From positions 1 through 34,900 of the forward strand of contig JANOLJ010000186.1 in NCBI GenBank assembly GCA_031419715.1: a DNA stretch of 34,900 nucleotides, written 5' to 3'. This stretch comes from JAEMQF01 sp031419715. Its GTDB lineage: Bacteria; Pseudomonadota; Gammaproteobacteria; Burkholderiales; Burkholderiaceae_C. The notes under the pieces are model-generated. The model was not told the DNA's origin and ran no database searches. It worked only from the letters and a program-made list of their open reading frames with translations. Below, piece by piece: positions 7,085 to 15,755 of this stretch. A program made the translations under genes and the position numbers. The first letter of the stretch is position 1, and each line of letters begins with the position of its first letter.

Positions 7085-8653
7085 ATGGATCCGGTTCAAC
7101 CCATCAAGATCGCCATCCTCGCCATGGGCGGCGAAGGCGGCGGTGTGCTCGCCGATTGGATTGTTGATCTCGGCGAAGAGCACGGATTCATCGCGCAGAC
7201 GACGTCGGTGCCCGGCGTCGCGCAGCGCACCGGCGCGACGATCTATTACGTCGAACTGTTCCCGCGCGCCGCCGCTGAAGCCGCTGGCGCCGCGCCGGTG
7301 CTGGCCCTGATGCCGCTGCCGGGCGATGTGGACGTGGTGCTCGCCTCCGAGCTGATGGAGGCTGCTCGCGCCGTGCAGCGCGGTCTGGTGACGCCGGATC
7401 GCACGACCTTGATTGCTTCGACACACCGCGTTTACGCGATGTCGGAAAAGATCGCGATGGGCGATGGCCGCAGCAGCAGCGCCGCCTTGCTCGCGCGGGC
7501 GCAAACGGCGGCGAAGCACTTCATCGGCTATGACATGGCGCAGGCGGCTGAAGTGAGCCACAGCGTCATCAGCGCCGTGCTGTTCGGTGCGCTGGCCGGC
7601 GCCAAGGTCTTGCCGTTCGAGCGCGCCCAGTTCGAAGCGACGATCCAGCGCGGCGGCGTGGGCGTGGGCGCGAGCCTCGCGGCATTCGCAGCCGCGTTCG
7701 AGCGCGGCGTGGCGGGCGCGGGCGCCGTGACGGCCCAGCTCGCCGAGGCTGGTGCGATCAACGCGATGACGGGTCGCGCTGAGGCCGGCGCCACTTCGCC
7801 GGTTCCGCGTGCGGCGCACCCCGCCGTGCAGATGTTGCTCGACGACGCGGCGCGCCGCTACGCGGGCGAGACGCTGAAGATCATCATCGAGGGCCTGCGC
7901 CGCCTCGTCGACTACCAAGACCCGGCCTACGCCACGCAGTACCTCACCCGCCTCGCCGCCGTGCACGGAGCGGAGCGTGCACGCGACGCCGCGTCAAGCG
8001 CATTGACGCTCGAAGTCGCGCGCCACCTCGCGCTGTGGATGTCGTATGAAGACACGATACGTGTGGCCGATCTGAAGACGCGCGATTCGCGTTTTGCACG
8101 CGTGCGCGGCGAAGTGCGCGCGGCAGGCGATCAGGTGCTGACGATCAACGAGTACATGCATCCGCGTTTGCAAGAAATCGCCGACACGCTGCCGGCGCGC
8201 ATTGGGCTCTGGTTGCTGCGCGCGGGCGCGGCGCGGCGCATCGTCGAGAGGCTCGCCTCCAAGGGGCGCGTCGTCCAGACCAGCTCGCTGCGCGGCTATC
8301 TGATGTTGTCGGCAGTGGCGGGGCTGCGCCGCTGGCGGCGCGGCACTTTGCGCTATGCCGCCGAGCAGCAGCACATCGAAGCCTGGCTCGCTGACATCCG
8401 CGAGGCTGCTGCGACAGACCTGCAACTCGCCACCGAAATCGCACGTTGCCAGCGCCTCGTCAAGGGTTACGGCGATACGCATGAACGCGGGCTGCGCAAC
8501 TTCGAGACGCTGCGCAGCGCGTGGAAGCACGGCGCGAGCAGCGTTGCGGCAGCCACCTTGGCCAGCCTGCGTGACGCTGCGCTCGCCGACGATCAAGGCG
8601 TGGCTTTGCGCGCCGCGTTGCAGCGCCACGCACTGAGCTTGCAGGAGGGCTGA
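7085..8653 (+). CDS. Indolepyruvate oxidoreductase beta-subunit-like protein with C-terminal DUF6537-type region
   Basis: Partner of the preceding TPP subunit. The N-terminal half has the gamma-domain signature of 2-oxoacid oxidoreductases (ILAMGGEGGGVLADWI at about 10-25, then TTSVPGVAQRTGATIYYVE), which forms part of the active site with the alpha subunit. The C-terminal half, from roughly residue 230, matches the long extension found in proteobacterial IorB proteins. Total length is 522 residues. The open frame extends well upstream, but the ATG at 7085, two bases after the alpha-subunit stop, gives the conserved N-terminus. The stop lies three bases before the GTG of the Rieske gene, whose AGGAGG ribosome-binding site lies inside the last codons here. 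This supports one transcript. Confidence 0.88.
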   Translation: MDPVQPIKIAILAMGGEGGGVLADWIVDLGEEHGFIAQTTSVPGVAQRTGATIYYVELFPRAAAEAAGAAPVLALMPLPGDVDVVLASELMEAARAVQRGLVTPDRTTLIASTHRVYAMSEKIAMGDGRSSSAALLARAQTAAKHFIGYDMAQAAEVSHSVISAVLFGALAGAKVLPFERAQFEATIQRGGVGVGASLAAFAAAFERGVAGAGAVTAQLAEAGAINAMTGRAEAGATSPVPRAAHPAVQMLLDDAARRYAGETLKIIIEGLRRLVDYQDPAYATQYLTRLAAVHGAERARDAASSALTLEVARHLALWMSYEDTIRVADLKTRDSRFARVRGEVRAAGDQVLTINEYMHPRLQEIADTLPARIGLWLLRAGAARRIVERLASKGRVVQTSSLRGYLMLSAVAGLRRWRRGTLRYAAEQQHIEAWLADIREAAATDLQLATEIARCQRLVKGYGDTHERGLRNFETLRSAWKHGASSVAAATLASLRDAALADDQGVALRAALQRHALSLQEG

Positions 8654-8655
8654 AT

Positions 8656-10014
8656 GTGAACCCGACCGGCCACTACCGAGGCGTTCCCGGCGCCATTTCC
8701 GCCCTCGTGCGCGACACCGAAATCCACAAAGACTGCTATATCGATGCCGAAGTTTTCGGGCTCGAAATGGAACAGTTGTTCAGCAACGCCTGGGTCTATG
8801 TGGGCCATGCGAGCCAGATTCCCGCCGCGGGCGATTTCTACAGCACAACGGTGGGCGACCAGCCGGTCGTGATGGTGCGCCACGGCGACGAGTCGGTGCG
8901 CGTGCTGCACAACCGCTGCGCGCACAAGGGTGTGCAGGTCGCGCCTGACGGCCACGGCAACACCGGCAAGTTCTTCCGCTGCCCCTACCACGCGTGGACC
9001 TACCGAACCGACGGGTCGCTGTTGAATACGCCGCTGCGCCAAGGTTACGAGAACACCGGCTTCGAGCAATGCGAAGCGAGCCGTGGCATGGCGACGGTGG
9101 GGGCGGTACAGGTCTACCGAGACTTCGTGTTCTGCCGGCTCAACCCAAGCGGAATCGGCTTCGAAGAATTTTTCGGCGAATCGCTGTCCACACTCGACAA
9201 CATGGTCGATCGCTCGCCTGCCGGCAAACTGCAAGTGGCTGGCGGTGTGATGCGCTACATGCACCGCTGCAACTGGAAGATGCTGGTGGACAACCAGACC
9301 GACACCTGCCACCCGATGGTGGCGCACCAGTCGTCTGCCGGCACGGCGGTGCGCGTCTGGCAGGAAGCGCCGGCCGGAACGCCCAAGCCGATGGCGGTGG
9401 AGCTGTTCGCGCCCTTCGTCAACCCCTACGAATTTTTCGAGGGCATGGGCATACGCGTGTGGAGCAACGGCCACGGCCACACCGGCGTGGCCGATTCGAT
9501 CCACGCCGCGTATTCGCCGGTGCCGGGTTACTGGGAGGCGATGGCCGGCGCCTACGGTGAAGAGCGAGCCAAGAAAATCCTCGGCGAAGTGCGTCACAAC
9601 ACGGTCTACTTTCCCAACATCATGGTGAAGGGGCCGATTCAGATGCTGCGCCTTTTCAAACCCATCGCCGCCGACCGCACGCTCGTCGAGTCATGGACAT
9701 TCCGCCTCGTCGGCGCGCCCGATCTGCTGCTGGAGCGCACGCTGATGTACAACCGCCTCGTCAACGCACCCACCTCGGTGGTCGGTCACGACGACCTCGA
9801 AATGTATGAACGCGCGCAATCGGCATTGCATTCCAGGGGACGCGACTGGGTGAACGTCGGGCGCCTGTACGACGCCGCCGAAAGGACTCAGGTCAATGTG
9901 GCAACGAACGGCACGAACGAATGGCAAATGCGCAACCAGATGCGCGCCTGGGCGCGCTTCATGACGGCGCCGGTGCCACACGGCGCGGCCGACACATCGC
10001 GGGGCCAGCCATGA
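8656..10014 (+). CDS. Rieske aromatic-ring-hydroxylating dioxygenase, alpha subunit
   Basis: Catalytic subunit of a Rieske non-haem iron oxygenase. The [2Fe-2S] ligands are C88-x-H90 and C109-x2-H112. The mononuclear iron site is in NWKMLVDNQTDTCHPMVAH with H219 and H224, the bridging Asp216, and a later Asp near 379-380. The 452-residue length is typical. Translation starts at GTG 8656; the nearby ATG at 8654 is out of frame and stops at once, and AGGAGG sits seven bases before the GTG. The beta subunit overlaps by ATGA. No reductase or ferredoxin gene is nearby. In an iad-like setting the substrate would be indole-3-acetate, as for the IadDE dioxygenase of Variovorax; benzoate-type acids are the alternative. 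Confidence 0.9.
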   Translation: MNPTGHYRGVPGAISALVRDTEIHKDCYIDAEVFGLEMEQLFSNAWVYVGHASQIPAAGDFYSTTVGDQPVVMVRHGDESVRVLHNRCAHKGVQVAPDGHGNTGKFFRCPYHAWTYRTDGSLLNTPLRQGYENTGFEQCEASRGMATVGAVQVYRDFVFCRLNPSGIGFEEFFGESLSTLDNMVDRSPAGKLQVAGGVMRYMHRCNWKMLVDNQTDTCHPMVAHQSSAGTAVRVWQEAPAGTPKPMAVELFAPFVNPYEFFEGMGIRVWSNGHGHTGVADSIHAAYSPVPGYWEAMAGAYGEERAKKILGEVRHNTVYFPNIMVKGPIQMLRLFKPIAADRTLVESWTFRLVGAPDLLLERTLMYNRLVNAPTSVVGHDDLEMYERAQSALHSRGRDWVNVGRLYDAAERTQVNVATNGTNEWQMRNQMRAWARFMTAPVPHGAADTSRGQP

Positions 10015-10484
10015 TCAATCAGCAACTTATCGACTTTGTCTACGCCGAAGCGCGGCTGCTCGACGAGCTGCGCTTCGATGACTGGTTGAACCTGTTCACG
10101 CAAGACGGCGTGTACTGGATGCCGCTCGCCCACGGCCAGACGGACGCGAAATTGCACGCTTCGCTGATGTATGAAGACAAGCTGTTGCTGAAAATACGCG
10201 TCGAGCGCCTGCACGGCGCACGCACGTTTTCGCAACAGCCGCGCAGCCGCTGCCACCACCTGCTTCAGCAACCGACGATAGAGGCGCGCGACGACGCGGC
10301 GGGTGTGTACACCACACGCACCGCGTTCCACTACGTCGAAACACGCCTGGACGAGCAGACGCTTTATGCCGGCTGGGCGTCGCACACGCTCGTTCGGCAG
10401 GACGATGCGTTGCGCATCCGCCTCAAGCGCGTCGACCTGGTGAATTGCGACGCGGCGTTTGGCAGCATGCAATTGTTCATGTAA
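10011..10484 (+). CDS. Rieske aromatic-ring-hydroxylating dioxygenase, beta subunit
   Basis: Small structural subunit of the preceding oxygenase, with the SnoaL/NTF2-like fold. At 157 residues it has the expected length. Typical features are FVYAEARLLDELRFDDWLNL, then GVYWMPLAHG near the first sheet, and a C-terminal strand ending LVNCDAAFGSMQLFM. The start ATG overlaps the alpha-subunit stop (ATGA), which indicates coupled translation and fixed stoichiometry. An upstream in-frame ATG at 9921 lies within the alpha gene and is not used in the family. The acyl-CoA synthetase gene begins nine bases after the stop. Confidence 0.9.
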   Translation: MINQQLIDFVYAEARLLDELRFDDWLNLFTQDGVYWMPLAHGQTDAKLHASLMYEDKLLLKIRVERLHGARTFSQQPRSRCHHLLQQPTIEARDDAAGVYTTRTAFHYVETRLDEQTLYAGWASHTLVRQDDALRIRLKRVDLVNCDAAFGSMQLFM

Positions 10485-10493
10485 GACCGTTGC

Positions 10494-12125
10494 GTGAGCC
10501 TTGTCCCCGCCACCGTGGCGGCCGCCTTCGAAGAATCTGCCGCGCGCTGGGCCGATGCTCCGTTTCTTGAAGTCTTGCCCGAGACCGCCGCGGCCTATGG
10601 CGTCGCTGCCGGCGCATTGACGTACTACGCCGCGCAGCAGCGCATCGTGGCGCTGCGCGAGGCCTATGCATTCGCGGGTTATGGCCCCGGCCACCGCGTC
10701 GGCCTGCTGCTCGACAACCGACCGGCGTTCTTTCTCCATTGGCTCGCGCTGAACGGCCTGGGTGTCTCTGTCGTGCCGATCAGCGCTGACTTGCGGGCGG
10801 CGGAGCTGGAGTACCTCGTCGGCCACTCCGAAATCGCGCTCACTGTGGCCGTGCCGCAGCGCCACGCTGATCTGCGCGCCGCGGCAGCGGCGGCGGGCCG
10901 GCACCTGGCCGTCATGGCCGATGGCGACACGCCACCCGGCGCCCTGCGCGCCGCGCCGCTGTTGCGGGCTGCGGCTGGCGAGATCAGCGAGTGCGCCTTG
11001 CTCTACACCTCGGGCACGACAGGCCGGCCCAAGGGCTGCATCTTGCCGAACCGCTATTTCCTGCACGCCGGCCATTGGTATCTCAGCGTTGGCGGTTTGT
11101 GCGTGCTGCGGCCGGGCGAGGAACGCATGCTCACGCCCTTGCCCATGACGCACATGAACGCGATGGCGTTCTCCACGCTCGCCTGCGTGCTCAGTGGTGG
11201 CTGCCTGTTGGTGCTGGATCGCTTTCACCCCGCAACATGGTGGAACAGCGTGCGCGACTCTCGTGCCACCGTGGTTCACTACCTCGGTGTGATGCCGTCG
11301 ATGTTGATGAAAGCCGCACCGAGCAGCGACGACGCACGCCACGCCGTGCGTTTCGGCTTCGGCGCCGGTGTCGACAAGGCCCTGCACGCGCCGTTCGAAG
11401 CGCGCTTCGGTTTCCCGCTGCTGGAGGGCTGGGCGATGACGGAGACGGGCGCCGGCGCCGTGGTCATGGCCAACGCCGAGCCGCGCCGCGTGGGCACGAA
11501 CTGCTTCGGCCGCGAGAGTGCCGATGTGCTTGTGCGAGTGCTCGGCGAGAACGGCCAAGAGGCCGGCGTGGACCAACCTGGCGAGTTGCTGGTCAAGCGC
11601 GCCGACGCGGATGCGCGCTTCGGCTTCTTCAACGGCTACTTGAAAGACGAGCTAGCGACCGACGAAGCCTGGGAAGACGGTTGGTTCCACACCGGCGACA
11701 TCGTGAGCCGCGACGCGCAAGGCCTGCTGCACTTCATCGACCGGCGCAAAAACGTGATCCGCCGCAGCGGCGAGAACATTTCGGCGGTGGAAGTGGAAAG
11801 CGTTTTGAACCAGCTTCCCGAGGTGAAGTCCTGCGCCGTCGCGGCAACGCCTGACGAACTGCGTGGCGACGAAGTGCTGGCCTGCATCGTCGCGCACGAG
11901 CCGGTGCCCGAGGGGCAGCGCGAAGCGTTCGCACTGCGCATCGTCACCCATGCGCTGGAACGGCTCGCCTACTACAAGGCGCCGGGCTATGTGGCGTTCG
12001 TCGAGGCCTTGCCGCTCACGCCATCGCAGAAAGTCCAGCGCGGCGAGCTGAAGGCGCTGGCGCGGGCTTTGCCGGGCACGCCGTACTGCATCGATACTCG
12101 CGCAATGAAAAAGCGGCAGGCTTGA
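10494..12125 (+). CDS. AMP-forming acyl-CoA synthetase (ANL family)
   Basis: Activates a carboxylic acid with ATP and CoA. The 543-residue protein has the phosphate-binding loop LLYTSGTTGRPKG at about 169-181, the hinge-region TGD motif in GWFHTGDI, RRKNVIRRSGENIS, and a C-terminal catalytic Lys in PSQKVQRGELK. The start is GTG, nine bases after the dioxygenase beta gene. The stop overlaps the next ATG (TGATG). Its place directly after a ring oxygenase and before a thiolase-fold protein suggests that the oxygenated acid is converted to its CoA thioester. I propose (3-hydroxy-2-oxindol-3-yl)acetate. The sequence alone cannot separate this from other aryl-acetate or carnitine/crotonobetaine-type substrates. 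Confidence 0.9.
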   Translation: MSLVPATVAAAFEESAARWADAPFLEVLPETAAAYGVAAGALTYYAAQQRIVALREAYAFAGYGPGHRVGLLLDNRPAFFLHWLALNGLGVSVVPISADLRAAELEYLVGHSEIALTVAVPQRHADLRAAAAAAGRHLAVMADGDTPPGALRAAPLLRAAAGEISECALLYTSGTTGRPKGCILPNRYFLHAGHWYLSVGGLCVLRPGEERMLTPLPMTHMNAMAFSTLACVLSGGCLLVLDRFHPATWWNSVRDSRATVVHYLGVMPSMLMKAAPSSDDARHAVRFGFGAGVDKALHAPFEARFGFPLLEGWAMTETGAGAVVMANAEPRRVGTNCFGRESADVLVRVLGENGQEAGVDQPGELLVKRADADARFGFFNGYLKDELATDEAWEDGWFHTGDIVSRDAQGLLHFIDRRKNVIRRSGENISAVEVESVLNQLPEVKSCAVAATPDELRGDEVLACIVAHEPVPEGQREAFALRIVTHALERLAYYKAPGYVAFVEALPLTPSQKVQRGELKALARALPGTPYCIDTRAMKKRQA

Positions 12126-13303
12126 TGACGTTGGTGTCGGCGCGCCAAGGCTACGAAGGCGTTGCCGTCGCCGTGCCGGTGACGGTGCCCTATGTGCGCT
12201 ACTCGACCCACAGCGCGATGTGGTTCCTCGGCCAGGCGGTTGCAGCGCTCATCAAACAAAGTGGCATCGCCAAGAGCGAGATCGACGGCCTCACGGTGAG
12301 CAGCTTCTCGCTCGGCCCTGACACGGCAGTCGGTGTGACACAGCATCTGGGCCTGAGCCCACGCTGGCTCGATCACTTGCCCCATGGCGGCGCCTCGGGC
12401 GTGATGGCGTTGCGCCGCGCCGCGCGCGCGGTGCAGGCGGGGGATGCGAGCGTCGTCGCGTGCGTGGCGGCGGACACGAACCAGGTGGATTCATTTCGCC
12501 TCATGCTGGGAAGCTTCAGCGGCTTCGCGCGCGACGCGACCTACCCCTATGGCTCGGGCGGGCCGAACGCCATCTTCGCGTTCATCACCGCCAACTACAT
12601 GCGCCAGTACGGCGCGACGCGCGAAGACTTCGGCCGCATCTGTGTCGATCAGCGCACCAATGCGCTGGCGTACAAGTCGCGCGTGTTCAAGAAGGCGTTG
12701 ACGCTTGACGAATACCTGAACGCGCGGCCGATCGCCGAGCCGATCCACCTGTTCGACTGCGTGATGCCGTGTGCCGGCGCGGAGGCGTTTCTGGTGATGA
12801 GCGAGCAGCGCGCGCGCGACCTGGGACTGCGCTACGCCACATTGCGCGGCGCGATCGAGCGCCACAACGCATTTGCGCAAGACCCGATCATGGTGCGTGG
12901 TGGCTGGCAAGTCGATTTGCCCGAGCTGTATGCGATGGCACAGGCCAAGCCGGCGGACATCGATTTCGTCCAGACCTACGACGACTATCCTGTCATCGTG
13001 ATGATGCAATTCGAAGACCTGGGGTTTTGCGCCAAGGGCGAGGGGCCGGCGTTCGTGCGCGCGCACGGCATGACGTTCGATGGCACCTTCCCAAACAACA
13101 CCTCGGGCGGGCAGCTCTCCAGCGGCCAGGCCGGCGCGGCGGGTGGTTTCATCGGCATGACGGAGGCGATCCGCCAGCTCACTGACGCTGCGCCGGGACG
13201 GGCCGTGTCGGGCGCGCAACTCGGTTTGGTGAGCGGCTTCGGCATGGTGACTTACGACCGGTGCCTTTGTACTGGTGCGGTGATTCTGGGGCGGCCATCG
13301 TGA
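12125..13303 (+). CDS. Thiolase-fold protein without catalytic Cys (Ltp2-like acyl-CoA retro-aldolase candidate)
   Basis: A 392-residue SCP-x-type thiolase-superfamily protein. True thiolases place their nucleophilic Cys in an NxxCASG-like loop; here the loop reads HGGASG (87-92) with no Cys. The usual GHP near the C-terminus is also changed, to NTSGGQLSSGQAG (325-337). These losses, together with YDDYP (Tyr285/Tyr288) and the stretch FEDLGFCAKGEGPAF, resemble the Ltp2/DitF-like proteins that work with a DUF35 partner. In steroid side-chain degradation that pair cleaves a beta-hydroxyacyl-CoA by a retro-aldol reaction. The next gene encodes a DUF35 domain, supporting the analogy. Proposed role: splitting dioxindole-3-acetyl-CoA into isatin and acetyl-CoA. 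The ATG overlaps the synthetase stop; TTG 12122 is an alternative. Confidence 0.8.
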   Translation: MTLVSARQGYEGVAVAVPVTVPYVRYSTHSAMWFLGQAVAALIKQSGIAKSEIDGLTVSSFSLGPDTAVGVTQHLGLSPRWLDHLPHGGASGVMALRRAARAVQAGDASVVACVAADTNQVDSFRLMLGSFSGFARDATYPYGSGGPNAIFAFITANYMRQYGATREDFGRICVDQRTNALAYKSRVFKKALTLDEYLNARPIAEPIHLFDCVMPCAGAEAFLVMSEQRARDLGLRYATLRGAIERHNAFAQDPIMVRGGWQVDLPELYAMAQAKPADIDFVQTYDDYPVIVMMQFEDLGFCAKGEGPAFVRAHGMTFDGTFPNNTSGGQLSSGQAGAAGGFIGMTEAIRQLTDAAPGRAVSGAQLGLVSGFGMVTYDRCLCTGAVILGRPS

Positions 13304-13697
13304 GTCGCATTTGCGTGGGCTTGAGGTCGGCTTTGGGCCTGAACTCGTCTGTGGGTGCGCGTTCAGCGGGCCAAGGTTTCGACGGGCGCGGCCCGGCCGG
13401 GCTGGTGCTGCCGGAGGTGTCGATGCGCATGCGTTCAGCATGCCCAGGTTTGGAGGCCAGGGCGACGGCGGCGCCCCCGTTCTTCGGTCCACGCTCGCGG
13501 GGCTACGTTGCAGCCTGCAACCCGATGCCTCGTCAACACGGTTTCGCCCTGGATGCGTTGATGACACCGCGAATCGGACCTGCGCCCGGGGGCACCACCG
13601 CCGCCCTGCTGCAACCTCGGGTGGCGTGCCACGCCTTTGCCTGCTGCCCGGGCGTCGGGGCTGGCGGTTTGGGGTACGGGCGGAGGGAGTCGCTGAC
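13304..13697 (+). other. 394-base spacer without a convincing gene, inside the operon
   Basis: Neighbouring genes in this cluster overlap or are 2-9 bases apart, so this gap is out of place. Frames are open in several directions, but none gives a plausible protein or a usable ribosome-binding site before 13698. An imperfect direct repeat starts GCGTTCAGC at 13359-13380 and again at 13431-13452, 72 bases apart. A Shine-Dalgarno-like GGAGGGA precedes the ATG at 13698. The spacer could be the remnant of a deleted gene or a small insertion. The frame of the downstream gene is open through it from 13311, so an N-terminal extension cannot be fully excluded. Confidence 0.6.
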
Positions 13698-14951
13698 ATG
13701 ACGATGCCGCTGATGAAGCCCAAGCGCAAGAATCCGATTCTGCGCACGCCGCAGATGAACCTGCCGCCAGGGAGCCGAGGCCGCGTGGCGCTCGGCCTCA
13801 CGGTGGCGGCAGCGCAGGGCCGCTTTGAGTTGCAGGTGTGTGAAGACTGCGCCACCGTGCAGTACCCGCCGCGCGATGCGTGCAGCGCCTGCGTGTCGCC
13901 GCGCCTCAGGTGGCGTGCGCAAAGCGGTGACGGCGAGTTGCTCGCGGCGACGACGCTGCATCACAGCAACGACCTGTTCTTTCGCGAACGCCTGCCCTGG
14001 CACTTGGGTCTCGTGCGCCTGGACGCCGGGCCGACCTTGATGACACATCTGCACGGCGATGTGACCCACGCTGGCGAGCGCATCAAGGTCGGCGTGCGGC
14101 TGGACCGCGCTGGCCGCGCCGTCGTGATTGCATTCCCCGCCACGGAGACACCGCACATGAGTGATGACAAGATGCTGCGAGAAATGACGAGTGACCCGAA
14201 GCTGCGCAAGGTGCTTGTCACCGATGCGATGACGGGCGTGGGACAGGCCCTCGTGCGCGCTCTCGTCAAAGCCGGTGCTGACATCGTCTGGGCCGGCCAC
14301 GCCGAGCCCTGGAAGCGCCATGGCAGCGGGCTCGATGACATTACCGCGCTGCCGCAGTTGAGCCTCGTGCCGCTGGACCTGACGAACGGCCGCTCGGTGA
14401 GCGAGCTCGCCGGCGAGATCGGCGGCAAGGTCGACATCGTCATCAACAACGCCGAAGTGCACCGCACGTTCGGCATCGCGGCGCGGCGCGGCATGGACGC
14501 GGCGAAGGCCGAGATGGACATCAACTATTTCGGCCTGCTGCGCCTGGCGCAGGAGTTCGGCCCGGCGCTCATGGGCCGCGCCGCCGATGGCGCAACCCAC
14601 GCCGCCGCGTGGGTGAACCTGCTGTCGATCTACGCGCTGGCGAACTTCCCGCCGCACGGAACCTACAGCGCGAGCAAGGCGGCAGCTCATTCGCTCGCGC
14701 AATGCCAGCGCGCCGAAATGCGCGCGGCAGGAATCCGCGTCATCAATGTGTTCCCCGGGCCGATCGACGACGCATGGAACCAGAACATGCCACCGCCGAA
14801 ACTCACGCCCGAAGCGCTGGCGAGCGCGGTCATCAAAGCGCTGCGCGACGGCGTCGAAGACGTCTACCCCGGCGACGTGGCGCAGGAGTGGCTGGAGCGT
14901 TGGCGCGACAACCCGAAGGTCCTCGAGCGTGAGCTGGCGGCGGGAGGCTGA
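13698..14951 (+). CDS. Fusion of a DUF35 zinc-ribbon/OB-fold domain with a short-chain dehydrogenase domain
   Basis: The 417-residue protein joins two domains. Residues about 30-150 are a DUF35 unit: zinc ribbon C48-x2-C51...C62-x2-C65 followed by an OB-fold. These proteins are obligate partners of Ltp2-type thiolase-fold aldolases. Residues about 168-417 are a classical-size SDR with Ser310, Tyr323 and Lys327 in the expected S-Y-x3-K pattern. Its dinucleotide motif is DAMTGVG rather than GxxxGxG, and the usual NNAG reads NNAE (250-253). A Met at 154 could start a free SDR, but there is no stop between the domains. Expected role: partner the preceding thiolase-fold protein, with the SDR acting on its substrate or product. 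The start is set by GGAGGGA upstream. Confidence 0.82.
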   Translation: MTMPLMKPKRKNPILRTPQMNLPPGSRGRVALGLTVAAAQGRFELQVCEDCATVQYPPRDACSACVSPRLRWRAQSGDGELLAATTLHHSNDLFFRERLPWHLGLVRLDAGPTLMTHLHGDVTHAGERIKVGVRLDRAGRAVVIAFPATETPHMSDDKMLREMTSDPKLRKVLVTDAMTGVGQALVRALVKAGADIVWAGHAEPWKRHGSGLDDITALPQLSLVPLDLTNGRSVSELAGEIGGKVDIVINNAEVHRTFGIAARRGMDAAKAEMDINYFGLLRLAQEFGPALMGRAADGATHAAAWVNLLSIYALANFPPHGTYSASKAAAHSLAQCQRAEMRAAGIRVINVFPGPIDDAWNQNMPPPKLTPEALASAVIKALRDGVEDVYPGDVAQEWLERWRDNPKVLERELAAGG

Positions 14952-14955
14952 GGCG

Positions 14956-15753
14956 ATGAACAAGGTGCTGACCAACGTGGAGTTGCTCGCCGCGCTCGCC
15001 GGGGCGCTGAACAGCGGTGGCGTGCGTGTCATCGACCTGACGCAGACGCTCACGCCCGAGTTTCCGCAAATCGCGCTGCCACCGGAGATGGGCCAGTGCT
15101 GGCCTTTTCGCATCGAAGAAGTGTCGCGCTACGACGAGCGTGGCCCGGGCTGGTACTGGAACAACTTCTCTTGCGGCGAACACACCGGCACGCACTTCGA
15201 CGCACCGATCCACTGGATATCTGGCCGGAACTTGCCGAACAATGCAGTGGACACGATTCCGCCTCAGCACTTCGTCGCGCCAGCGTGCGTGATCGATTGC
15301 CATGAACAAGCCGCCGCCGACCCCGACTATCTGCTCACGGTGGCGGACATCGAAGCCTTCGAAGCCGCGCATGGGCGCATCGCCGCAGGGAGCTGGGTGC
15401 TGATGCGCAGCGATTGGTCGAAGCGCAAAGACCCCGAGGCCTACCAGAACTTCGACGAAACCGGTCAACACACGCCCGGGCCTAGCAGCGAGGCGGTGCG
15501 GTTTCTGGTGGAACAGCGCGACGTGCTCGGCTTCGGCTCCGAAGCGATCGGCACCGACGCCGGCCAGGGCTACCACCTGCGCCCGCCCTACCCCTGCCAC
15601 TACTACATGCATGGGGCAGGGCGCTATGGCTTGCAGTGCCTGACCAACCTCGATCTTCTGCCGGCCACCGGTAGCCTGCTGATCTGCCCGCCGCTGAAGA
15701 TTCAGCAAGGCAGCGGCAGCCCGTTGCGGGTATTGGCGCTTGTCGGGAGTTGA
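14956..15753 (+). CDS. Cyclase-family metal-dependent hydrolase, probable isatin hydrolase
   Basis: The 265-residue protein carries the cyclase/KynB-fold metal motif HTGTHFDAPIH (H76, H80, D82, H86), preceded by WYWNNFSCGE. Blocks further on (EAIGTDAGQGY, PLKIQQGSGSPLRVLALVG) resemble, from memory, bacterial isatin hydrolases more closely than KynB. Isatin hydrolase opens isatin to isatinate using Mn2+ and is the step before anthranilate in the dioxindole route of indoleacetate breakdown. The ATG lies four bases after the previous stop. Because the kyn operon has its own formamidase of another fold, a KynB role is unlikely. Related cyclases act on other lactams and amides, so the substrate needs testing. 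Confidence 0.82.
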   Translation: MNKVLTNVELLAALAGALNSGGVRVIDLTQTLTPEFPQIALPPEMGQCWPFRIEEVSRYDERGPGWYWNNFSCGEHTGTHFDAPIHWISGRNLPNNAVDTIPPQHFVAPACVIDCHEQAAADPDYLLTVADIEAFEAAHGRIAAGSWVLMRSDWSKRKDPEAYQNFDETGQHTPGPSSEAVRFLVEQRDVLGFGSEAIGTDAGQGYHLRPPYPCHYYMHGAGRYGLQCLTNLDLLPATGSLLICPPLKIQQGSGSPLRVLALVGS

Positions 15754-15755
15754 CG

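Noticed and set aside
9888..11576. 562-codon frame antisense to dioxygenase beta and the acyl-CoA synthetase
   Set aside because: Covers two genes with clear catalytic motifs; no ribosome-binding site or motif of its own.
12125..13303. Calling this gene a standard acetyl-CoA acetyltransferase
   Set aside because: The nucleophilic Cys and the GHP motif are both absent, so thiolase chemistry is unlikely.
14956..15753. Calling the cyclase gene kynB
   Set aside because: The kyn operon already has an HGGYW-type formamidase, and this protein looks more like isatin hydrolase and sits in the indole cluster.
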